64,000 nt of DNA from assembly GCA_030549495.1 (NCBI GenBank), contig JAUIRK010000052.1, positions 248,001-312,000 of the forward strand. The letters are read 5' to 3'. The position numbers and the translations under genes were made by a program. The notes beneath the pieces are model-generated. The model saw nothing but the letters and a program-made list of their open reading frames with translations. It did not search any database and was not told where the DNA came from. Within the stretch, counting starts at the first letter, position 1. The number at the start of each line of letters is the position of its first letter. This DNA is from Nectonema munidae (lineage: Eukaryota > Nematomorpha > Nectonematoida > Nectonematidae). This document shows, in pieces, positions 22,370 to 34,000 of this stretch.

Positions 22370-22965
22370 CACTAGAACGCCCAACAGGCTCATTATGACC
22401 CATCAATTTTTTTCATAATTGAATTTTTCAATTTGATCAAACTGATGATTTGATAATTTTTGACTTTGTTTATTTTATAAAAATAAATAATTCTATGCCA
22501 TTAGTATGAAAAAAATTTGTTTTTATAATAATTTTTAGTGAATATTACTAGAACGCCCATGCGGTCAGATTGACCCTCATATTTCATCTTAAAATGGCAA
22601 AGATACCGCTAAAAAACTACATTTAAGTACAAGTAAAAAATTTTTCAAATAAAATCCAATTGCAAAGAAAACAAGTCAAATATACAGTGTGGTAAGTGTA
22701 AAAAAATAGTATGTGGGAAGTGCATAGAGATAAAAAAGTTTATTTGTTCAAAATGTGTATAAATTAATTTCACTTTAATTGATGTTTGATCAATAAAGTT
22801 TTTTTTCCAAATTTATACTGCTATAAAAAAATAAACATTTATTTTTATTATTTAAAGTTTTTACACATCTTAGATACATAAATAATACATAATTATACAT
22901 ATTATAAACATATGATACATAATTTTTTTAAAAGGTTAATTTGACCCTAAAAGGCGTTAAAGGGT
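22370..22965 (+). mobile_element. piggyBac-like remnant with duplicated left end
   Basis: A CACTAGAACGCCC end directly follows TTAA at 22366-22369, the piggyBac target. A second, very similar left end (TACTAGAACGCCC... then TTGACCC) begins at about 22545. The right side has TTGACCCTAAAAGGCGTTAA. Near the right end is the 3' tip of a piggyBac transposase. It is a relative of the larger element at 26176-28208, whose ends also begin CACTAGAACG and carry a nearby TTGACCC. Confidence 0.7.
22661..22762 (+). pseudogene. piggyBac transposase C-terminal Cys-rich finger
   Basis: An open stretch that ends in TAA reads CKENKSNIQCGKCKKIVCGK followed by CIEIKKFICSKCV. Its regularly spaced cysteines match the Cys-rich zinc-binding tail of piggyBac transposases, and it parallels the tail RKKCQ...CCNCHK at 27940-28040 in the second element. 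The rest of the transposase is deleted here. Confidence 0.7.
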
Positions 22966-24845
22966 AATCATTGTTAAAAGAGAACTCTTTGGTCAAAAGG
23001 ACTGTTTTTATCGATGCGCTTTGAAACCTGGAGTGTCCGATGAGGAAGCGGTGAAGAAGACTGTGATATAAATCACTTATCAAGGAATCAATTGTGTGCT
23101 CAAGCTGAACTCGTTTCATCCGATGATGAAGAATCCTTAGCAGATAGGGATGACACACATGGCTACCGAGTACAAACTTCAAAAAATTTTATGTTTTTTG
23201 CTTCTGCATTATGCCAAGAACTTTCAAAGCCGCATACAAATTGTATCTACTTTAATAACTATGCATGTGAAAAAACACGTCAAAAGAAGAAATTTATCAA
23301 TTATTTTATGTGGGTATGTGATTTTGCCAAGATATAGGATGTATTGGGATTAAAGCATAGATTGTTTCAATCAGCTATATTAGAGCTATCAGCTCCAATT
23401 AGCGGGTTTCATTGTGTAGATGAAAAAATGATATACTATTTTGGCCAGGGTTCCATATAATTTAGGGGGTCCGTAGGCGAAATAATATAAATTGTGGGTC
23501 CCCAATGAAATTTTGGTGGCCTATGAAGAAAATCAGTTCTAACGGTTTTTATTATAAAAAGTTAATTTCTCACTATAATTTCAAATTATATATTACAAAA
23601 ACTGTATTATAATTGATTTGCATTCATTTCAATATGAATTCTAATTATATACTTAGATAAAAAAAATCGCATTTCTATAAGAGGAAAGAAATACAATTGG
23701 CCAATTGTAATTCATTCAATTGACGTTGCTATCGCTAATTGTTGGGCCCAATACCGTCTTTTTATGATCCCTTATTTTCAGAAGAATCAACGATGGATAT
23801 TTGATAAATCTTGAATTCAAACCAACAAGACATGGTAAATCCCTTGCCAAAAAAGAACTTTGTGACGACTTGAGATTTGACGACAAAAATCATTTATGTC
23901 AACATTCGCAATAATAAAAGATGGCGTTGTCGCTGCTACAAATCCCAAAGAAGCAAAATGTGAAATTGGATTACATTTTGAAATGTTTTAAAGATTATCA
24001 CAGTTTTCAAATATTTTAATAATAAACTTATTGATTTTAATTATTTCAAACAATATATAAACAATCAAATATTCAAAAATAAATTTAATAGGTTTAATAA
24101 CTATAGCTAATAATAGATTTTTTGAAAAAAATATTTAGCCTTAAAACATTCCCATATCTGTCTAACGTTGCGTTTTTGCAAAGCTTTTCCTTGATAACAA
24201 AATTTTTTAGTCATATTTTTAACGTGAAAACTCCATCTTGGTCAAAACTATAGTTTTTCAAGTACTAAAAAATTTGTCAAAAAACACAAAAAAATACTAA
24301 AAATTTCCTGTAAATTTAAGCATAAACATATAAGTGGAGTAAAAAGTCACGATCCGTACTGCGAGCGTTAAATGGATACGATGAGTAGCAGAAAGTGGGT
24401 AGAGATGAGTGATGAGTTGCATAAAAAAAATGCACATCCTCAAAATTATTGGAGAGCGGGGGGTAAATTTTTTTATATAATTTTTACTACAGATGAATTT
24501 GTCTCTAAGACACACCCCCTCCGTATGTGATCCCCATACATTGACTTACACACACCCATTCTTTGGTTTTTAACCCATCAGGTGCTGTGAAAATTTTAAC
24601 ACAGTGTTTTTTTACATATATGAGGAGGATATTCTAAATTGTGTGAAATAACAATAACAATGAGAAGTTAACTAAATTTGGCATTTGCCGCAGTGGGCTC
24701 CGCGCTTCTCATTCTTCATTTTGATGATATATTGTATGATTTCGCTAAATGCAGGCTTCGCAAACTAAAGTTACTTTGATCGTCATTTTGTGTTAATGAA
24801 AAAGTAATAAAACAAATCCCCTTTCTTTTTTTCAAAATCTTATTT
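22966..24845. other. No supported gene; mixed AT-rich spacer
   Basis: Short open frames at 23092-23353 have no recognisable content. A patch at 23455-23520 (ttagggggtccgtaggcgaa) is more GC-rich and may be a decayed MITE. At 24573 TTAACCCATCAG occurs; its inverted counterpart is at 28458-28475. Confidence 0.3.
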
Positions 24846-24856
24846 CTCACTTTTAT
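24846..24856 (-). terminator. Rtnl1: Candidate polyadenylation signal of the reticulon gene
   Basis: The minus strand reads aaaagaataaaagt about 160 bases beyond the reticulon stop. It is a plausible 3' end signal. Other AATAAA hexamers are expected by chance in this AT-rich DNA. Confidence 0.3.
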
Positions 24857-25013
24857 TCTTTTTTCCTACCGATATTGGGCCACGCGCAATCCATTTTGCA
24901 TATGGCCCCGGGAACACTAGGGCCGGGCCTGCATATCTTTCCAAATTTCAGAGCCATAATATAAAATGGCTCCGAAGCTTTGCAAAGCCCTAAAATAAAA
25001 TCTCATATATACA

Positions 25014-25076
25014 TTACTTATTGAATTGTTCTTTTAAGGTTGTTAGAGCAACGTCCAAATATTTTTCACACTGATC
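25014..25076 (-). CDS. Rtnl1: Reticulon coding exon 7 (stop codon)
   Basis: The exon follows acceptor aatttag|GATCAG and reads DQCEKYLDVALTTLKEQFNK, then TAA at 25016-25014. It forms a short amphipathic C-terminal helix, as in reticulons, whose tail faces the cytosol. A short 64-bp intron separates it from exon 6. A minus-strand AATAAA lies near 24850. Confidence 0.82.
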   Translation of the reverse strand, partial: DQCEKYLDVALTTLKEQFNK

Positions 25077-28000
25077 CTAAATTAAAAAAATGCAAAAATG
25101 AAGGAAATATACATGCGCAAGAAATGTAAGAAGAATGTACCTTTATATTTTTGATAACACCATCTAATTTATCCTGAAAACAAGGAAACATCATTAATAG
25201 TATTGATTGAAAAAAGAATGCTTAAAACTCCAAGGAAATAAGGAGTTTGGCTACAGCACCGGACAAAACATCCTTCTCATCTCCTTTTACAACAATTATT
25301 ATAAACGTAGGAATTTTTCCTTCATTAAAGCATTCGGATATCCAACAGCATAAAAACTTAATTTTTCTTTGCTCATTTTATTTTGTAGTTGGAAAAATTA
25401 CACAATTGAACTATTAGCGATTTGATTTAATTGCATCTATTTATGAAAGATATTATTCAAGTATTCCTTAAGTATGACTAAAATATATACAGGATGCTCG
25501 AGATAATCTTTGGTAGTTTTCCACAAATAAAAGAATCAATTTACTAAGATGCAAAAGATTATCTAAAAATTGGAGCATTCATAACGCGTTTACGCAAACT
25601 CAAGGCACATTGATCACCCACAATGGCTACTTCTTCTGACTCTTCGTAATTTTGATCTCGATGATCCATTTAAGTTCTTATTGTTTTCTCATCCATCGTT
25701 TAGAGCAGCCATAATTACGAAATCTCAATACTCGGAATGCTTCCATTAATTTGTTTGAGTTCATTTTGACATTCATTGATAAAAGCTAAATTAATTATAC
25801 ACCTCATCTCTTGTTCGGACTTTCCCGCGGGAAAGGGATATTTTCCTTCTCCTGACAATTTTCTGGCAAATTTGGAGTCGCTTTGTCACGACCTCACACT
25901 TCTGTTATCTCTAGCGAAGATCAACCTACGGACTCTATTTTTGTTCTTCAACCTGCCTATTTATTTAGTTTTATGAGTAGAAAAAGTTTTATGAGCTGGG
26001 AAAAGCAATCCTCTCTTTTAATACGTTGAAGAGTTGCGGTTTTTTGTAAATGTTCGAAAAATTGTTGAATTGAACTCTGTCTCCGTATCACAATAAAAAT
26101 ATTGAATGTTTTGCCACTTCAAACAATATACCATTTTTAAAGAAAGACTGAAGAATCGTCAAAGGCCTCTATTAACACTAGAACGACGGAAGGGGTCATT
26201 TTGACCCTTTTTTATGTTTAGTTTAAAAATTACTTACCCTTACTCAAACTTTTTGAGTTGAAACTTTCTGAATTTTCGAAATAACTTATTAAAAAAGGAA
26301 AAATGATGTTTAATAAATGATGAAAAAAATATATTTTTTTTTCAATTCATAACATATTAATTTATATACAAAAAAATAGATTTAAAAAATGTACACCTAT
26401 TTTTTAATGTTTTTTTCTACTATTTAGTAACTCTAAATTAAAATGGCCAATAAAAATGTCAAATTTACAAACATATCTTTTTCTGAATCCAGTGGAGGAG
26501 AAGTAAGTTCTGAAGAAACTGACAGTTCTATAACTACTAATAATACTGCTTCAAGTATTAATTCAAGCGATATTGGAAATTCATTATTTGGGAAAAAAAG
26601 AAAGAAATTTACTATAAAAAATACATATAAATCAACAGATGGAACTGTTTGGGAAACTCAAAATAGTATTTATAATAAAAAAACAAAGTCTAAAAATATT
26701 ATAAAGCAGGCTTCTGGTCCATCAAATTTTGCGAGAAGATCTGTTGTAAAGGGGAGTTTCCTGAGCTCTTGGTTGCTTTTTATAGATGCATATATATTAA
26801 AATCAATATTATTGTACACAGAAGGAGAAGCAAGACGTGTTTTAGGTAATTCTTCGTGGACACTTTCACTATCAGAAGTTCAAGCCTTCATAGCAATTTT
26901 ATATGTTAGAGGAGTTACCATGTCGAAAAACATAGATTTACATTCTCTTTGGTCCGATGATTGGGATTTACCTTTTTGTAAAAAAACGATGGCGAGAGAT
27001 CGATTTTGTGAAATATTAAGATTTCTACGCTTTGGTGAGAAAACAACAAGATCTGAAAGAATAAAAACTGATTAATTTGCTGCTATATCAAATGTTGGTA
27101 TCGTTTCATTTCAAACTGCCAAAAGATGTTTCATCCAGGTCCTAATATTACTGTAGATGAACAACTTTTTCCTAGCAAAACACGTTGTCCTTTTACACAA
27201 TTCATTCCTTCTAAACCTGATAAGTATGGGCAAAAAATGTGGCTAGCGGTAGACGTGCAGTCTAAATAGTTATTGAATGGATTCCCATATTTAGGTAAAG
27301 ACGAAGCTCGACCTAAAGACGTACGGTTGTCAGAATATGTAGTTCTAGAACTTGTAAAACCATACTATAAAAGTGGAATAAATGTCACAACTGATAATTT
27401 CTTTACTTCTCTCAGTTTAGCTGAAGAACTTCAAAAACACTCGATGACTTTAGTTGGTACAATGAACAAAGCTAGAAAAGAAATACCAAAAGAAATAAAA
27501 AGTTTTAAAATGAAGAAGTATGAGTCTATTATTCTGAAGAATAAAGACATCACTTTGACATGCTATCAAGCCAAAAAAACAAATCGGTTTTTATTCTTAG
27601 CAGCCAACACGAAAATATTGGAATCAAAGACTGCGCGAAAAAAATTCCTGAAAGTATTGAGTATTACAATTCAATAAAGTATGGAGTCGATGTTTTAGAT
27701 CAAATGGCCCGAATTTACAGTGTCGAGTCTTCATCAAGAAGATGGCCTATTCATACCTTCTATAATATTTTAGATTTAGCTGCTATCAATGCATATATAG
27801 TTTACAGAGAGATAACTGGAGAAAAAATTTCAAGAAAAGATTTTCTACAAAAACTTGCGGTGGAATTAGCTGAAACTTATTTTCAAAATAAAATTACGTG
27901 TAATAAAGTTGCTGAAAATAATCAAAAAGAAATAAATAGAAAAAAATGTCAAATAAAAGCCAACTGCAATGGAAACAAAACGCTAACAAAATGCTGTAAT

Positions 28001-31000
28001 TGTCATAAACTTGTGGCAAGTGTACAAAAATGTCAATGGTAAGCTGTTATATGTGTAAATAAAGTTTTTTTTCTTCATTTTTATTGTTTTCCATAATCTT
28101 ATCTTAAATATATAAGTAAAATATCTTAAAAAAGACACAAAAATGTTAGGGGTCTTTTTGACCCCACTTAGGCTTTAAAGGTATATAAAAAGTTCAGGTG
28201 TTCTAGTGTAGAAGTATTTGTATTTGAATTAATTAATTACTAGAGATCATTTAAGTTTCAACATCCACTTTCGTAATTTAAGGACTTTTCTTTTTTCTAA
28301 ATTTTTCAATTTTTATCTTATCCAAAATTTTTAGGAATATAAAACTTGTGTTAGCTTAGAATAGCAATCATGATATCAGAATCCGCATCCACGAATGCAA
28401 AAAATTTCACATACCATACATCTCCATCAATTATTTAATGCCATATGGTCTTAGAGGGATCTGATGGGTTAAATTAGGGAGAATTTTATCATACACACAC
28501 AAAATCTAGCGTGCAAAACACAATCATAACAAATTTTAGTTAACTATCAAAAAAGGCATGGCACAAGTTGAAGAATTAAAATCGGAAAAGCAGTAGCATG
28601 AAACGCTCGTTAAATTCATTTTCAAATAGTGAAGCGAACAAGTAGACGCGGTGCACACATAATACAAATCCAAGCAATGAAAGGCAGCAGCAAAGAAAGC
28701 TGGAATAAAAGATTACTTTGACAGAGTCATAAGTTGAACTAACTAAACGATGAATCTAAAATAACATTACGATGAGGAAATATACGAGAGCACATAAAAG
28801 AAATTCGCTTTCTCGATACGCTATCCAACTAGGCCTAGGTTGAAGGAAGAGTGAGTGGAGTATCTAAATCAACTTTCGGGCAATTTACATCCATCATGTC
28901 AGGAAAATCTTTGAAATTTTTTTATTAGAGAAGAAAGGACCCAATTCATTGCATTTGCCAATGAATGAAATTTTCTTAGCCAAGGTTAAGGTACACTACG
29001 GCAGGACTGAACAAACTTTTTTGATGAAGGATCAAGAGAATTAGTTTGCGAGCGGCAAATTTAACGTTTGATACGATAATTGGTATTCAAAATTAAGAGT
29101 TATTTTGGTGCTGAAGCCTTCAAATATGTAAAAGTGAACGCTTTTAAATGATGATGATTTGATAAAGAGGTTATGCGTAGCGCACATTGATTTTTATTTT
29201 CATAATAAAAAAATTCTGCAGAGTTGGAACCAAAAAAAGGAAAAATTGGAATGAAATTCTCTCTAAAATTTGGTATTTTTATGACGATTAAAACTAAAAA
29301 TTGGTCTCCTTGGTTCTTCATCTTTAAAATGTATCATTTTGAAGAGTGATGATGTCTTCTTGAAGATCACCTTCATCACAACTACTGAAAAAGGATATAA
29401 TCGATACTCTTAAAAATCTATTAGAAACAGGAAATGAAAATCAATGATAATGATTCAAAAAGTTGGATGATATCTAAGAAAGCTTTATTTTTAATTAAAA
29501 ATTGTTTCCTAAGCTAACTAGTTTATATAAGTATAGCGCTTAGTTCAGTTAAATGGAACGATCCTCGATTTATAAATGAATTTGTAAGTGAGTGAGTGGT
29601 TTAGTAAATGGTTTGGGTTCAAGCGTCGAATTCAGCATAAAGTGACTATAGTTCGTCATAAAATCGATTATTGCTTAACTCTAGGCTTAAGAAAAGTCGT
29701 AAACTATAAAAAAAATTCATATTCTCAAATTGGAATTCTGTTTCATGCACAAAGATCAAAAGAATCCAAAAAACGCTTCTCTTAAAATACATTTTTGCCT
29801 AACTATATATTTTTTTTAAATATAATGCTTACATTAATTACAATATTTTTAATTAAAAAATGATGTTGTGTGTGAAAGAATGTCTTAATATATCAATACT
29901 TTCAAAAGCCCAAATATTTCTATTGATTGAAACTAAGCTTCAACTGAATTACATAATGATTGAATGAAGATAAAATTGATTCAGTGATCGCCGGCCTCTA
30001 GGGGTTGCAAATAGGTGTAATCTGGGATTTAAAATATTTGAAATTTTTTTTGAAACAGTAGATAACAATTTTCCAACTTAATCATAACTAGAAATTGTAA
30101 GTTCTCTTGTATTTTGATCATCATCACTAAGCGTACACTGTGTGAAAGCCCGGTTTCGGCTATTGAACCCTCATCAGTTCCACTTTGGTATTCAAACCAT
30201 GAGGTTTGAACTGACGTCCAGTGGGTGTGCGTGAGCATCAACCAACTAGCGGTCAACACTTAGCTTTAATGATGATTATCTATTTATGTATTGAATGTAC
30301 CGTTACGGTCTTAAATCAATTAATAATAATTGTAATAAAATATCATTGTGTAACTTATATTGCTATCTTTTATAATTTTAGAATAGCTATTAAATTATTT
30401 TTCAATATTATTAATGTTAATATGTATGAATGCAACAGGGGCGCATATCCTCAAAATTATGGGGGGGGGGGATTTTATTTTGCAATTTTAAAATTACTGG
30501 TCTGGAAATAACACGGGAGACCAAATATTCAAACAATCTTATAAAATAGATAGCTTTTAAATAGGTGCTCGCCCCTCCCCCCTCCACGGATGAGTAGACG
30601 ATTTTAAACGCGTTAAAAATTCTGGTCCTCAAAGCGTTTTGGTCCTTTTAGAAATTGGCTAAGTACTGTCAATCAATCAACTATTATGCAAATTGAGGGA
30701 TAATTTGAATGGTCCAAATCAGCGCTGAAGTGTATAATTTCTTTCGTTACTTTCACATAAACAAAGCACTTTTATTTTTCAATAAGGCCAAACTTCATCT
30801 CTTATTTTTGTCTTTTTGCAGCATTAACTAGTTTTTTATTCCTTGTCCACACCCTGCTAAAATTCAATCGGATGCCCATGGGCTCAGTGCCTCGTAGCGG
30901 TTTTTCTCTGTGTCGTTGGTTAATTAGAGGTGGGCCCAGAAACAATTTAATGTTATCATTTAACTTGTGTATATTTTTATATTCATTGTTCAAGAAGTAT

Positions 31001-34000
31001 ATAAAAAATTGCCTAAAGTTAACCATATGGTACTTATTCGTATCATTTTTTGAAGGCCTAAAAATTTTAAATATATTGTTGGGATCGAGAACTCTCAAAA
31101 AAGCATAAACAATTTTTTACGCCCCGATATTCAAAACATTAGATTAGAAAGAAAATAAGCCTTCTCCACAAAGATTATATAGAATAATAAAAAAAATCTT
31201 ACATGATAAGTATCATAAAACTTTGGAAAAGTGAAGACGAAAACAAAAACTAAAAAAATAAAAAAAGTAAGCGTGAAATGTGAACTAGTCATTTGCAACT
31301 TTTTTTTTCTTACACAAAAATGGTTATCATTGCTTGCGCAAAATATGAGATATAGTGAAACGGGAACATTACCCAAGCAGAGAAGTGTAAAGCCGTTGAA
31401 CCATCTGCCGATATAAGTCAACAACCACAGCAAAAAAGCAAACTAGAAAATGAAAGATAAAACAAATGTATCATTTATATGTGCGAATATGTGCTTAGTG
31501 ATGAGATCAGCTGGAATCAGCGACATTATTATTACTTTATGCGCACACTCACGTGAAATTGGAGCAGAAAGGGTTGGAAAAGAAAATATGCCCATTGTTA
31601 AGCAGAAAGACAATACAATAATTGTAATAATAGTATATTTTGGAGGCATCATACTTTCCTATCAACAACACATTACACGATGAAACGTATGAGGTAAGGA
31701 ATGAAGCACTCTTTCTAATTCCATTAATTTTTTTTATAAATATTTTTAGAAAATTCAAACACAATCAAAACTTCACTGAATCATCATTTTTAACAAATTA
31801 CACAATTTATGTATATAGGAAAAACTGATTTAGTTGCAAGTTGAGGATAATTGTATGGTAAGAATGTAATCATCATGTTATACCACGTTTGTCAAATTGC
31901 ACATTTCATGAAGTCGACAAATTTTTATATGAATCTTAAGAACTTGTTTATACCTTGAATAACGTGAACATGCAGTAAAATTTTATTCAGGACGTTTGTA
32001 AAAGTGGTAACTTTGCGGAATTATCAATTACATGCGACAATAAAAACGTTCTGAAGAAAATATCTTTATGAGTAGCTTAGTCAAGATTAGAAAATATAAG
32101 TAAAACGAGAAATTAATTTAAGTTAAGAAACCACCTACTCACTAAGAGGGTTTGGAAGATAAAGACATTTTGGTTGAATTTCCGTTAATAACGAAAACGA
32201 AGCAAATTTTTTTTTGAAATTAACGATAAGGATTAGAATGCATTTTTAGGTTTAGCAATTATGTTAATTTCGCTAATTGTTAGTTATATATATTTTAACA
32301 TCCAGTGTTATAAAGAGTATAAAATCAAGACGAGATATATACTTCTTCATGACTTCTAAACTTCTGCAAATAATTAAGGTTTTTCTTATTTTTAAATTAC
32401 AAATTTAATGTCTAATTCGACTCAAGCATTCATAATTTCGGAGCCAAGGTAACAAAAATCTAGGATCTTCATCGGCAGAAACCCTGGAAACGCACATATG
32501 CAATCGACTATCATATGGTCCAATCTGAAAATAATGTTTTGTGATTAAAAATTTTCCCAAAAAGTCCACCATTTTGGTCAAAATTTTCAAACGTCTTCCT
32601 ATTTTTCAACCAAATTGATAACTCCATTTTCAACACCTAGACTTAACCAGGTAATTACTTTAAAAACGAACTAACAAACATACATATAATATGTATTTCA
32701 ATATTGTTTCGATATTTCACAAATTCTTATTTATTTATACCTTGACTTTCTACCCTTGTTTAATTTTGATATATAAAAATATTTTAGTTTTTTTGCTATT
32801 CTAATCTCTCAATTGAACTCATTTCAGCAAATTTTAAGCGGTATTTCAAAGTTACAAAACGTGCACACAATTATGTATTTGAATTTTAATATATTTTTTG
32901 TTATTTTCTAAAATAGTTGCACATTTTTTCCGAAAAATTGACGAAACTTTTATTAAGGTAACGAGAACGAAAAACGACTAAAAAATTCTAGTTAAACGAT
33001 AACGATGACGAGGCGCTTTTTTGTTCAAATAGCGATAACTATAGCGAAGCTATTTATAGTAGTAACGATCCCATATCTAATGCCAGAAGATAACAAAAAA
33101 TTCTAGATTAATTTTCATTAAAATTTGTATCATTTAAGTTTTACCGGTTGTCTGTCTACAAATATCCTCATATAAAAACTTATACTACAATTGAAATATA
33201 TAATTGAAAGCTTAATTTTATTTTTGATGAACGATTGGATCTGCACTAAGCGTTGTAGATGGTGTATCAGAAAATATGTTACAGTGACAGTCTGCTACAT
33301 ATGCATTGGGCTGGATAAAGGCTTCAACAAAATATTTGACAAGTATCTTCCACTCTGTTTCAATTTCACCTGTAAAGTGTGTATAGATCAAAAGGATCGT
33401 ATTAAAAACTCGTTTTTTTATCTCAATCTTCTGACTCCGAAGCTTTTAAAGTTGATAAAATTTTAGACAAAATTGTTGAAATTGAATCCACTTTGAAAAG
33501 TGTTGTAAAATCCGATAAGGCCCTACCAAAAAAGTTAAATGATGCAAAAAAGCCACGTACGCAGACGTGGTAAAAAATAATAACTATCAGTTCTTTATTC
33601 CTAAAAATGAATCAAGCCAAGATATTATTATGAAATCTTTAAAATATTAGATGTTCAGGTAACAGATATTGCTTTAATTTCAAAGATTCCAAACGTTAGA
33701 AACAAGCTTCTGAAAAAATGGTTAAAGAAAACATAAAGATTAACTCTGTAAAAAAAAATTTCCACAAACTAAGCATAAACTTACTCTTGTTTTCCAAAAA
33801 GTGTAAGATTCCTAATCGTAAAGTTTTAGTTTTCTCTGTCTCACTCAAGTAAAATGAACAAATTTATGTCTGATGATAATAACTTCAATCTTTTTGTAGA
33901 TTTATTTTTTTGTAAAGTATACCCGTATTACATGTATAAACAGCGTTCGAATTGTTATTTTTTGGGCCATAAGGCCTCAAATTGTACTCGTTTTTCGCTT

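Larger units (their letters stand above)
30601..33180. other. Reticulon introns 3-5; no other gene seen
   Basis: Apart from reticulon exons 4 and 5 at 31203-31442, nothing coding can be supported. A minus-strand frame at 31443-31652 begins with a hydrophobic stretch, but it ends at the exon 4 splice acceptor and is probably chance. Near 32180-33065 there are several taacga/cgttaa-rich patches that may be decayed terminal repeats. Confidence 0.35.

Noticed and set aside
31443-31652. Minus-strand frame starting with a signal-peptide-like stretch
   Set aside because: Its stop is the TAG of the reticulon exon 4 acceptor and it lies in the intron. No further support.
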